DNA of 60,408 bases from Spartobacteria bacterium (GTDB lineage Bacteria; Verrucomicrobiota; Verrucomicrobiia; Chthoniobacterales; UBA10450): assembly GCA_003134765.1 (NCBI GenBank), contig PLCM01000005.1, forward strand, positions 1-60,408, given 5' to 3'. This document shows, one piece after another, positions 26,725 to 35,411 of this stretch. A program made the position numbers and the translations under genes. Each line of letters begins with the position of its first letter. Position 1 is the stretch's first letter. The notes beneath the pieces were generated by a model, which did no database searches, was not told where the DNA came from, and was given only the letters and a program-made list of their open reading frames with translations.

Positions 26725-28278
26725 ATGGACCTAGTAAGCTACTGGGTTGTCGGTTTTTCAGGAAGCCGGCACTTGGAGCGATCCGACGTCGTGCGCGCTG
26801 AATTGCGACGTGCACTACAGAATTTGCAGGAACTCGCTGCGGGGCAGCTAGTCGCCATTAGTTCCGCGGCACTAGGGGCGGATCTTTTGTTTATCCAGGA
26901 GACAGCGTCATTAGGAATACCTTGGATCGCCGTTCTGCCGTTTCCAGCGGAGGCTTTCTTTAATGAGAAGGATTTCCCAGATGCAGGCGAACGCGACATA
27001 GCCCGAGAGAGTTTATCCCGGGCTTCGGATTGGGAGACCGTCCGGATTCCGCAACTTCCGGAAGACATCAGAGATTCAACTTGGCGTCACACGGCGTTCG
27101 CCGACGCCGGATTTAGATGTGTCGACGAGGCCGATGTTTTCATCGCGGCTTTTCATGAAACGGCTGAAGGTGGCAAACCTGGCGGTACGAGCGAAGTGGT
27201 GGCTCACGCCCGTGCCCGAAAGCGGCCACTTTTGATTATTGATCCTCAAACCCTTCAGGTCCGCCACGATAACTGGCCCACTGCACTGCGCGACCCATTG
27301 ACAGATGAACTCCGACTTCTTGGCAGCGATCCGCCAGGAGCAAAGGAGCAGAAGAAATGCCCCACCAAAGATGCAATTGTTCTCGCCGGGTGGCGAAATG
27401 GCTTTGCGCGTGCGGCACGAAAGCATGTTCCCGGAATCAAATGGGGCAGCACTGCAGTTGTAGTTCTTCATGCGCTCGCGACGATCATCACTGCGGCGAT
27501 TTTTCTCCTGATCATTCCTCTGAGTCTTGGTCAACAAGAGGCACGTCGCGCGTGGATTGCCGTCCTCGAAGACTCAACATTCTTGTTCGTCTTAGCTGGA
27601 TTTGGCTTTCTCGTGTGGGTCTCGTGGAAAAAGCCGCAGACGCGCGCCGCCAACTATCGTTTCGCAGCCGAAATCGGGCGAAGCGTTTTGGCTGTTTGGA
27701 GCATACCGGGTGCGGCGTTGCAGATAATGCGCTCTGCGCCGAGAAGATTTGCGCATTTTACACGCAGTCTGCTTTTGCACCACCGGCTCGATCCGAATCG
27801 ACGACGAGAGGTGCCAGGCACGCCCCTTTCCGAGCAAAATATCAAAGAATTGGGATTTACTTATGTGAAGAATCGGGTTGAGCCCCAAATCGAATATTAC
27901 TCTAGAAAACATCAAACGTCTCGCCGTGCGGCGAAGGTGCTCGAAATTGGTGGCATCCTCTTTTCGGCGGTCGCCGTGTTAACCGCGGGTTTTCTCGTTT
28001 TCGGCGTGGCGAAGGAGCTTACCTACCTTTGGGCTTTCGCGAAGCTTGCGGCAGCAACAGCAGCTCCGCTCACCTTGAGCATGCTAGTGATACACGAAGT
28101 CAAACGTCGCGAAGTTCGCTATCATGAAATGCAACATATGCTGACGGAGTATGCTCGACGAATTCACCAAGCCCGGAGTCTCTCGACGTTGCGCGATTTG
28201 GTGATCGACGCCGAACACCTGTTTATTAGCGAAACCTATGAGTGGTGGATTCTAGCCAAAGAAAACGTCGCTGCGTGA
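26725..28278 (+). CDS. SLOG-SLATT (DUF4231-like) membrane protein
   Basis: 517 residues from ATG 26725; an upstream in-frame ATG at 26662 is less likely. The N-terminal domain is SLOG-like (VVGFSGSRHLERSD, ISSAALGADLLFIQETASL, IPWIAVLPFPAE, GGTSEVVAHARARKRPLLII), the fold of DprA/LOG-type nucleotide binders. Two helix pairs follow (near residues 240-300 and 405-460), with a central cytoplasmic part and the terminal helix DLVIDAEHLFISETYEWW that marks the SLATT region. Expected role: a membrane effector or sensor answering to a nucleotide ligand. A diverged copy of its last 26 residues appears at 30420-30510. Confidence 0.75.
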   Translation: MDLVSYWVVGFSGSRHLERSDVVRAELRRALQNLQELAAGQLVAISSAALGADLLFIQETASLGIPWIAVLPFPAEAFFNEKDFPDAGERDIARESLSRASDWETVRIPQLPEDIRDSTWRHTAFADAGFRCVDEADVFIAAFHETAEGGKPGGTSEVVAHARARKRPLLIIDPQTLQVRHDNWPTALRDPLTDELRLLGSDPPGAKEQKKCPTKDAIVLAGWRNGFARAARKHVPGIKWGSTAVVVLHALATIITAAIFLLIIPLSLGQQEARRAWIAVLEDSTFLFVLAGFGFLVWVSWKKPQTRAANYRFAAEIGRSVLAVWSIPGAALQIMRSAPRRFAHFTRSLLLHHRLDPNRRREVPGTPLSEQNIKELGFTYVKNRVEPQIEYYSRKHQTSRRAAKVLEIGGILFSAVAVLTAGFLVFGVAKELTYLWAFAKLAAATAAPLTLSMLVIHEVKRREVRYHEMQHMLTEYARRIHQARSLSTLRDLVIDAEHLFISETYEWWILAKENVAA

Positions 28279-28448
28279 GTCCCACAGACACCCTACTTGG
28301 CACAGCTATTCTGTCTGCACCGACCACCATCGGCCCGGCACCTTAACAGAAAACGCCCCAATCCTGGCCGTTTTCCCACGGATTAACAAGAATTCTTGCT
28401 TTCTTGCGAACACTTCCCTCAGAATCTCCGCTTATCCACGAACTCGCC

Positions 28449-29876
28449 ATGAATTTATTTCGAACTCTCGTAAGGACGGCAGCGGGAGAACGGTCCTGGC
28501 TCACCGCCGAGGGGCGAATGCTGGTTGGCGCCTCCCTAATTCTTTTGGCTGCGCCGTCGATCGTTTCCTGCAGCGGCCCTACGATGCGCGGGGAATTCCA
28601 TAGCTATAATGCGGCCTACGCCGATGCGCTCAATGAGCAAATGCTCCTCAATCTTGCGCGTTTGGAAAACGGTCATCCCGCGTACTACCTCGTGATTGGC
28701 ACTATTAACAACAAATTTACCGACGCCGCCTCTGCCAGCGCCGGAGTGAACGGTACCGGCGCGCAGAATACAAACACCTCAACCCAAAACACACCGTTCG
28801 TGGCTGGAAGTCCAGCCGCAATCGCCACGTTTCCGCTCCGGGTTCTGCAGAGCGTATCGCAGACGTTATTTGGATATAGTGCAAGCGGCGCAATTTCCCA
28901 TACCAAGAGTCCGGATTTTCAATTCATCCCGCTCAACAATGAAGCCGCGACCAAGCAGGTTCTCGATCCGATTTCCACGGACGTGTTTTTTACCCTCTAC
29001 CAGCAAGGCTACCCTATCGACCAATTAATGCGCGTTTTGATTGAGCGCATCGAAATAACTCTGCCCGATACAAACGAGCAATTGGTGCTCATCAACTCCC
29101 CCACGCGTGGGAAGGCGGAATCGTACACTCTGTTTTTGCGAACTTGCGCGATGCTTCGGGAGATGCAGCGGGCCGGTTTTTTGTCATTGCAAGCTCGCAC
29201 GCACTTCGAATCGATGGGGCCAATCGCCTTTGATAATCCCAAGGGCGAAGAAAGGCCTAATCCCACGTCGAAGGAGTTTGCTGATGCGGAGGAAAAAGGC
29301 TTCACGCTGAAGCAAACGGACGGTAAGTGGGAGATTGGACGTATGCGCACGGCGCCGCTCTTCGTGCTGAAACAGGAAAGCGCCGAGAAAGTCACCGAGC
29401 ATCTGCTTAACGATAAGAACCTGGCGCCTTCAACCCTCCAGTTCACTACAAACCTAGTGAGTTTACTAAATGAGGGCATCGCCGTTCAGACCAAGATTGA
29501 AGGCCCAAACCGACACAACGCCAGCCTCATTCTGCGCAGCTTCAGTCGTGCAATGGAAGCGGTTGCTACCGAACAGCCGACCTTTGATCGCCTGCTTGAA
29601 ACCTATGTCTCATTAGGTGCGACAATTCCGCTACCCGAACGCCACCCAGTCCTCCGGATGATGTGGCCCGACAAGAGTGTACCTCTTACGCGACCGCTTC
29701 AGGTCGTGCATTACAGCGGAAAAACGTACGCCATTGCAGATCCAATCGCGAGCGCACTAGATCCCGCCGCGCACTGGAATCGCGACGTGTTTAAGCTAAT
29801 GGTCGCCCTCGCTTCGCAAGTCACGGTGGATATTTCCAAGTTCCAGAGACAGGTGTTGGAGTTGCGCACGGATTAG
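28449..29876 (+). CDS. Lipoprotein of unknown function, island-associated
   Basis: 475 residues from ATG 28449. A signal peptide (MLVGASLILLAAPS) ends in a lipobox IVSC, so the mature protein is probably a lipid-anchored envelope protein. After the Cys come YNAAYADALNEQMLLNLARL, an Asn/Thr/Ser-rich loop, then a long soluble part with no family I know (IDQLMRVLIERIEITLPD is one regular stretch). It follows the SLOG-SLATT gene in the same direction. A GAAAACG/CGTTTTC hairpin at 28349-28375 lies between and may be a terminator, so co-transcription is uncertain. Confidence 0.7.
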   Translation: MNLFRTLVRTAAGERSWLTAEGRMLVGASLILLAAPSIVSCSGPTMRGEFHSYNAAYADALNEQMLLNLARLENGHPAYYLVIGTINNKFTDAASASAGVNGTGAQNTNTSTQNTPFVAGSPAAIATFPLRVLQSVSQTLFGYSASGAISHTKSPDFQFIPLNNEAATKQVLDPISTDVFFTLYQQGYPIDQLMRVLIERIEITLPDTNEQLVLINSPTRGKAESYTLFLRTCAMLREMQRAGFLSLQARTHFESMGPIAFDNPKGEERPNPTSKEFADAEEKGFTLKQTDGKWEIGRMRTAPLFVLKQESAEKVTEHLLNDKNLAPSTLQFTTNLVSLLNEGIAVQTKIEGPNRHNASLILRSFSRAMEAVATEQPTFDRLLETYVSLGATIPLPERHPVLRMMWPDKSVPLTRPLQVVHYSGKTYAIADPIASALDPAAHWNRDVFKLMVALASQVTVDISKFQRQVLELRTD

Positions 29877-30074
29877 AGGCCATACGTCGCGCATCGGAGA
29901 CTTCGGCGAATTGCAGCGTACTAAGGTCCGAGAGTTCACGATTTCTTCGTAACCGGCTTAAGCATTTCCGCTAAGTCCAAAATTCTGCGGCCACATATTC
30001 ACGCTACTCGCCGTGCGATACTGGGTATATTAATTGCCCCGTCCCCCCCGCATCCATCGCTTTCGGAGAAAATC

Positions 30075-30510
30075 ATGACCCAACGCATCCGCGGCGTCCT
30101 GTCGCCTGTTGTCACGCCGTTCGGAGCCGATTTCGCGCCGGATAAAGAGCCGCGAAGCCGACAAGCGACTCAGAAGGTGATTCTGCTGCTGGAGGATGCG
30201 GTCGCGCGTGACCCCAGTTTTGTGCCTCCGCTCGGCCTGCTGGCGGCTTATCATCTCCAGACCTATTTTGCGAATTACGACCACAGCGACGCCCGCCTGG
30301 ACCGCGCCAGGAAGGCGATCGATGCCGCCGCTCGCCTCCAGCCTGATGCGGGAGAAGTGCATCTCGCGAGAGCGCTTCTCTACTGCTGGGGGCAGCCGGG
30401 AATACGCGCCCGAACTGGCGGAGCTGGCCCTGGTGGTTGACGCGGAGCATTTGTTTCTCAGCGAAACGTACGAGTGGTGGATTCTGGCGAAAGAGAATGT
30501 GGCGGGGTGA
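30075..30510 (+). pseudogene. Chimeric debris: DapA-like start, TPR piece, SLATT tail
   Basis: Three unrelated pieces in one short stretch. Codons from ATG 30075 read TQRIRGVLSPVVTPF, the start of a dihydrodipicolinate-synthase-type protein. The frame then runs without a break into a helical-repeat piece (VILLLEDAVARDPSFVPP, RARKAIDAAARLQPDAGEVH) like the end of TPR proteins. After a frame change near 30400 it ends AEHLFLSETYEWWILAKE, matching the C-terminus of the SLOG-SLATT protein at 26725 with several substitutions. None of the pieces can work alone. Confidence 0.7.
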
Positions 30511-30585
30511 ACGCTTAGGTTTCTCGCGGAGCGATTGCCTCTATTCTCCTTGAATAAGCATCCACACTTGCTGTAATAGACCTTT

Positions 30586-32835
30586 GTGTCGCCTCGTCCG
30601 ACGATTTTCATCTCGGCGGTCAGTAGAGAACTGAAAAGCGCGCGCCAGTTGGTAGCTAATACCCTGACTTTTCTCGGTTACGAACCGGTTTGGCAGGATA
30701 TTTTCGGCACTGAGCAAGGCGATCTGCGCGAAATGCTGCGGCGGCAGATCGACGAGTGTAAAGGCGTTGTCCAATTGGTGGGATACCGTTACGGGGCTGA
30801 ACCGCCCACGATTGATGAGCAATTCGGGCGCGTGAGTTACACCCAATACGAAGCGCTCTACGCCAAACAGCGAGGCAAAAAGGTTTGGTATCTCGTTCTG
30901 GACGAGAATTTCCCAAGTGACGCTCACGAACCGGAATCTGATGAGTTGCGAGAGCTTCAAGCTGGTTACCGCCAGCGGCTAAAAACTGAATCCTCACTTC
31001 GTTATTCGCTCGGAAGCAGCGAAGCGCTCGAGACCGGCGTTCTAAAACTGCGCAACGACCTCTCGCGATTGCGACGCGGAGTCAAACAATGGGCTGCGGG
31101 TGTTGCGGCCTTGCTCGTTCTCATTGCGGCTTTGGTTGTTTGGCTGCTGCATGGCCAAGGGCAGTCCGCACGGGAAATAGGCGAGACCAAGAAACAAATG
31201 GCCGCGATGACAGAAGAAATGGCCAAAATGCGGCAGGCCGTCACGCAATTCCCCGAGGTGCAAAGCAAAGCCCGCCAGGAACAGCCCGGACAGAACGCCG
31301 CCGAAGTGCAGCAGCGCACCTACGATGAATTGGCAAAACAACTGGGTGTTGATCCCAAACTGCTGCAAGAAAAATTGCCGCAATTTGCAAAGGAATTAAA
31401 AAAAGCTCCCAATGCCACAGCTTACGAACGTGCCAATGCCGCTTATGTGACCAAGGAATATGCTGAGGCCGAGCGTCTGGCTCTGGTTGCGGCGGACGAA
31501 GCGCAGAAAGCTACGCCGCCCAAAACGGCTGATGCTATGAAGGCCCTAAACCTCGCCGGTCAATCCGCTGAGGCGCGAATTAAGCATTCCGAGGCCTTGC
31601 AGCATTTTCGCGCAGCGGAGCGATTGACTGACCGTGCGCACGATCCGTTGGAATGGGCTGGTCAGCAGTGGAACATTGCCGTTGTGCTCGATGAGCAGGG
31701 GCAATATGCCGAGGCGGAGAAGGTTTATCGAGGTGCGCTAGAAGAATACCGGCGCGCTCGTGGCGATGAGGACAAGGACGTATTGACGCTGCGCAATAAC
31801 CTGGCCGGTGCGCTTGATGATCAAGGCAAATATGCCGAGGCGGAAACGGAGTATCGGGCAGTGATCAAGCTACAAGAGAAGGTGCTCGGTTCGGAGGATC
31901 CCGACACGCTCCAGTCCCGCTACAACCTGGCCAATGCGCTTGATCACCAAGGCAAGTATGCCGAGGCGGAAACGGAATATCGGGCAGTGATCAAGCTCCG
32001 GGAGAAAGTGCTCGGGCCAGAGCATCCCGACACACTCGGCAGCCGCAATAATCTGGCCGTTACGCTTGATTACCAAGGCAAATATGCCGAGGCGGAAACG
32101 GAATATCGGGCAGTGATCAAGCTCGAAGAGAGGGTGCTCGGGCCGGAGCACCCGCAGACGCTGCAAAGCCGCAATGACCTGGCCGTTGCGCTTGATGATC
32201 AAGGCAAGTATGCCGAGGCGGAAACGGAATATCGGGCAGTGATCAAGCTGAAAGAGAAGGTGCTCGGTCCCGAGGATCCTGATACGCTTCGCAGCCGCAA
32301 TAATCTGGCCAATGCGCTTGATCACCAAGGCAAGTATGCCGAGGCGGAAACGGAGGATCGGGCAGTGCTTAAACTTAGAGAGAAGGCGCTCGGTCCGGAG
32401 CATCCTCATACGCTCAGCAGCCGCAATAATCTGGCCGTTAGGCTCGACAACCAAGGCAAATATGCCGAGGCGGAAACGGAATATCGGGCAGTGATCAAGC
32501 TCGAAGAGAGGGTGCTCGGGCCGGAGCATCCCGACACGCTCGGCAGCCGCAATAATCTGGCCCTTTCCCTCGATGAGCAAGGCAAGCATGCCGAGGCGGA
32601 AACGGAGTATCGAAAAGTGATCAAGCTCAAAGAGAAGGTGCTCGGGCCGGAGCATCCCGGGACATTATCAACCTGCTTCAATCTCGCGTTGTGCCTGAAG
32701 GCTGAAAACAAAATAGATGAAGCCAAAGAATTTGCCCGGCGCGCGGCCGAGGGGGCAACCAAAGTCTTAGGAGCGAATCATCCCGACACGCTAAAATACG
32801 AAAAGCTCTGGCAGGAATTGCAAAGGAAGAAGTGA
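30586..32835 (+). CDS. DUF4062-TM-TPR protein
   Basis: 749 residues from GTG 30586 (weak start context). Residues 1-140 are a DUF4062 domain (PTIFISAVSRELKSARQLVA, LREMLRRQIDECKGVVQLVG, SYTQYEALYA), a TIR/SLOG-like fold found in conflict proteins. One membrane helix (about 167-188: AAGVAALLVLIAALVVWLL) is followed by a coiled-coil-like stretch. Nine kinesin-light-chain-type TPRs of 42 residues follow (QGKYAEAETEYRAVIKL, LGPEHPDTL, SRNNLA), seven of them almost identical. The N-terminus is presumably inside the cell. Likely a membrane-bound sensor or scaffold. Last intact gene of the island. Confidence 0.85.
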   Translation: MSPRPTIFISAVSRELKSARQLVANTLTFLGYEPVWQDIFGTEQGDLREMLRRQIDECKGVVQLVGYRYGAEPPTIDEQFGRVSYTQYEALYAKQRGKKVWYLVLDENFPSDAHEPESDELRELQAGYRQRLKTESSLRYSLGSSEALETGVLKLRNDLSRLRRGVKQWAAGVAALLVLIAALVVWLLHGQGQSAREIGETKKQMAAMTEEMAKMRQAVTQFPEVQSKARQEQPGQNAAEVQQRTYDELAKQLGVDPKLLQEKLPQFAKELKKAPNATAYERANAAYVTKEYAEAERLALVAADEAQKATPPKTADAMKALNLAGQSAEARIKHSEALQHFRAAERLTDRAHDPLEWAGQQWNIAVVLDEQGQYAEAEKVYRGALEEYRRARGDEDKDVLTLRNNLAGALDDQGKYAEAETEYRAVIKLQEKVLGSEDPDTLQSRYNLANALDHQGKYAEAETEYRAVIKLREKVLGPEHPDTLGSRNNLAVTLDYQGKYAEAETEYRAVIKLEERVLGPEHPQTLQSRNDLAVALDDQGKYAEAETEYRAVIKLKEKVLGPEDPDTLRSRNNLANALDHQGKYAEAETEDRAVLKLREKALGPEHPHTLSSRNNLAVRLDNQGKYAEAETEYRAVIKLEERVLGPEHPDTLGSRNNLALSLDEQGKHAEAETEYRKVIKLKEKVLGPEHPGTLSTCFNLALCLKAENKIDEAKEFARRAAEGATKVLGANHPDTLKYEKLWQELQRKK
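31822..32703 (+). repeat. Seven 126-bp tandem repeats coding TPR units
   Basis: Units start at 31822, 31948, 32074, 32200, 32326, 32452 and 32578, exactly 126 bp apart. Each begins near CAAGGCAAATATGCCGAGG and encodes 42 residues. Nucleotide identity between units is very high, including silent sites, so they were expanded or homogenised recently. Confidence 0.9.
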
Positions 32836-32879
32836 ATGCTTTTGACTAAGCACACAACAAGAGATTTCTTGTTGGGAAA

Positions 32880-33165
32880 AACTTTGACACCGGCTTCAAT
32901 TCCAACGCGGGCTTCGTCGTTCGCAGCGTGGCGGTGCAGGCGGACGGGAAGATTCTGCTCGGCGGCGGCTTCAGCAAGCTCCAGCCCATCCGCGTGCCCG
33001 AGCCGAGCGGCGTCCATGTGCTGCCCGCGTCGGTGCTGAGCTCGAAAGTCACTTGCTCGACCTCGGGCGCGGCGCCGCTGCGCAAAATCGCCCGAGCCAG
33101 TGAATGGCTTGAATCGGGGTCGCTCCAAGCCGAAAACAGCAACAAAATTGCAACGCGACCCTTTC
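32880..33165. pseudogene. Delta-60-repeat protein fragments in opposite orientations
   Basis: Plus strand 32880-32980 encodes FNSNAGFVVRSVAVQADG and KILLGGGFSKL, a delta-60 repeat. Right after it, the minus strand (about 33095-32985) encodes AAPEVEQVTFELSTDAGS and TWTPLGSGTRMGW, a sequence usually found further along the same kind of protein. The two pieces face each other with no complete gene, so this is inverted debris. The remaining part up to 33586 shows no convincing gene. Confidence 0.55.
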
Positions 33166-33586
33166 TACCTCGTGAAATGAAGCAATTTAGGGACTGACTC
33201 AAACCGACCTCGTGGAAGGCACGGTTACGACTTCGACGATTTGTTGACGCCAGCTCTTGACGCACATCCGAGGCGAGGTCTCCGTTGACCAGTGACCCGG
33301 TGAGTGGGCGGCAGTAGCAGTTCTAACGGTGAGCAGTCCACAAGCCATTTTCTTACGCGTAAGAGTTTGAAGTCGTTCTCCAGGTGGAAGAGCAACGCAC
33401 ATTCGCCGCCAATTAGGTCTTGGCACGAGCGCCTTTGAGTCCGTACTCTTTTGTTATGTCGAGTGACGGATTAGGACAAGCGAGTTGAGTGCTAACAATA
33501 GTGCTAACATCCGCCCTTGTTCAAAGAGATTCGCGAACGTCCATTTTACCTATGAAACAATGAATTTGCGAGAGTCCGATAATGAA

Positions 33587-33614
33587 ACGAGGATTCGATT
33601 CCCTTCACCCGCTC
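33587..33614 (+). other. tRNA-Gly 3'-end-like sequence (possible attachment-site remnant)
   Basis: ACGAGGATTCGATTCCCTTC followed by ACCCGCTC closely matches the last 28 bases of a bacterial tRNA-Gly before CCA (ACGAGGGTTCGATTCCCTTC, GCCCGCTC). No 5' half of a tRNA lies upstream. Such 3'-end copies are typical traces of integration into a tRNA gene. It falls at the right side of the island, 9 bases before the next gene. Confidence 0.5.
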
Positions 33615-33622
33615 TCATTTGA

Positions 33623-35299
33623 ATGGTGAGCCGAATCTGGCAACGTTACGGGCTCTTTCTGGGGCTGCTGGCGCTGGCTCTCTTCAAACTCTGGCTCGTT
33701 CACACCGAGGAGATCTACGGGAGTTCAACCGAATACGATGCGCTCTGGTACGTCGGCTCGGCCAGGCACTGGTATTGGGGCGCGCCTTATGGCTGGACGG
33801 CGTTTGTTCGCCCGTGCGCCTATCCGCTGTTCATCGCAGTCGTCCATTTCTGCGGCATCCCGTTGCGGATCGCGATCGAGCTGGCGCAAATGGCCGGGTA
33901 CGCTGTCCTTATCGCAGCTCTGCGCAGGGCGGGCGTCCCGCGCGTCCTCTGCCTGATCATTTTTGCGCTGATGGTCCTGCATCCCGCGTCGTTCCTCTAC
34001 AACAACCACAGCATGAGCGACAGTTTCTACACGGCGATCCTGCCATTGGCCCTCGGCGGTTCGCTCTTCACGCTCCTGACCAGGAAATTTGTCCACGCCG
34101 CGTGGACAGGCGTGGCGTTCGCTGTTCTCTGGAACACGCGCGAAGAAAGCTTTCTCATTCCCCTCATCCTTACGGTGTTTTTCGGGCTTGCGCTGTTCCA
34201 ACGGCGGGACGCTCCAACGCGCAAGGCGCATCTCGCCTTCTGGTTAAAACGGACCGGCGCGCTGACCGCGGTGCTGCTCGTTCTCGTGACCGCTGTTTAT
34301 TCGGCGAACTACCTGACGTTCGGCAGCTTCGCGAAATCGGACATGAGTTCGCCGGCTTTTGAAAAGGCGTTCAAGGCACTCCTCCAGATCAAGCCGAGCT
34401 ATTCGCTGCGCTACATCTCCGTCAACGTGGAGGCCCTGCGCCTCGCTTACCGGGTCAGTCCAACTTTTGCCCAGCTCAAGCCCGAATTCGAAGCGCTTCC
34501 CGGGAAGAACTGGACCAATCCAGTATTCGATACTCTCGGAATTCGCGAATACGGACCCTGGTTCATGTGGGCGCTCCGGAATATGACCGCGAACGCGGGC
34601 TATTATAAAGACCCGGCATCGACGAACGCTTTTTATCTCAAGGTCGCGGGCGAAATTAATCAGGCTTGTGCCGAAGGCCGAATCCCGAACCGGTTTGTCC
34701 TCTCCGGTTTTCTCGATCCGGGCGCGGTCTCACGCATCCGCTACCTGCGCGCGTCGATTCCGCGAATCGCCAAACTGTTCCTCTTTCGACACCAGAAAGT
34801 CATGGTCCGCGCCGACACCAACCTCGTCCCATGGATGAGCGATCTCTATCAAGAGATGGTATTCCGTCGACCGCAGCCCAGGATCGACGATTCGAACTCC
34901 ATCGTTATCCCAGACACGATCTCCGCAACACTCGCCGTGTCGGTGCAGAATTTTATCGGCGCATATTATGTCTATCTCTTTATCGGATTGGCCTGGGCGG
35001 GACTGGCCGCGTTTCTCCTCTTGCTCGGCTTGGTTCGTCGATGGCACGTGGGCGATCCGCTGATCACGGTCCTCGTTTTTCTCGGCGCGACGATTGCGAC
35101 CCGGCTGGTCTTTTTCTCCTTCCTCGACGCGACCTGGTGGATGGCCGGCTATGAGCGCTACCTCTTTCCAGTGATGCCGCTGTCGACGGGTTTTTTTGTC
35201 CTGCTGATTTTTCAGGCATTCACGGTCTGGCGGAAACCATCTTCTTCTGTAGCTGCTTCGCTGTGCGAAGCGCCCGCGAACACGCCCGACGTCGGCTAG
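33623..35299 (+). CDS. Polytopic membrane protein, GT-C glycosyltransferase-like
   Basis: 558 residues with about ten hydrophobic segments. The first periplasmic loop after helix 1 contains EEIYGSSTEYDALWYVGSA, with acidic residues where GT-C enzymes (lipid-linked sugar users) keep their catalytic Asp/Glu. LWNTREESFLIPLILTVFF and the final NFIGAYYVYLFIGLAWAG helices fit the type. A large loop (about residues 255-420) is soluble. Substrate unknown. It stands alone on the plus strand. Confidence 0.6.
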   Translation: MVSRIWQRYGLFLGLLALALFKLWLVHTEEIYGSSTEYDALWYVGSARHWYWGAPYGWTAFVRPCAYPLFIAVVHFCGIPLRIAIELAQMAGYAVLIAALRRAGVPRVLCLIIFALMVLHPASFLYNNHSMSDSFYTAILPLALGGSLFTLLTRKFVHAAWTGVAFAVLWNTREESFLIPLILTVFFGLALFQRRDAPTRKAHLAFWLKRTGALTAVLLVLVTAVYSANYLTFGSFAKSDMSSPAFEKAFKALLQIKPSYSLRYISVNVEALRLAYRVSPTFAQLKPEFEALPGKNWTNPVFDTLGIREYGPWFMWALRNMTANAGYYKDPASTNAFYLKVAGEINQACAEGRIPNRFVLSGFLDPGAVSRIRYLRASIPRIAKLFLFRHQKVMVRADTNLVPWMSDLYQEMVFRRPQPRIDDSNSIVIPDTISATLAVSVQNFIGAYYVYLFIGLAWAGLAAFLLLLGLVRRWHVGDPLITVLVFLGATIATRLVFFSFLDATWWMAGYERYLFPVMPLSTGFFVLLIFQAFTVWRKPSSSVAASLCEAPANTPDVG

Positions 35300-35305
35300 C
35301 ACGCA

Positions 35306-35324
35306 CGCCGCCCACAGGGCGGCG
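35306..35324. other. Strong hairpin after the GT-C-like gene
   Basis: CGCCGCCC-ACA-GGGCGGCG forms a perfect 8-bp stem 6 bases after the stop codon. No T-run follows, so it is either a weak terminator or another repeat-type hairpin. Confidence 0.4.
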
Positions 35325-35411
35325 GCTGCGGGAGAGCGCTCCTGTGCGCGGTTTTTCCCGCACCACGATTCGCTATCGACGCGGATCGCTCGCTCTCTAG
35401 CATTCTGCGAG

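Noticed and set aside
31870..32655. 261-codon minus-strand frame with regular repeats
   Set aside because: It is the antisense image of the TPR repeat region; the repeat pattern comes from the real plus-strand gene.
33199..33480. Possible tyrosine-integrase remnant before the tRNA-Gly-like sequence
   Set aside because: No frame shows the catalytic R-H-R-Y pattern or HxLRHT-like motif; only position made it tempting.
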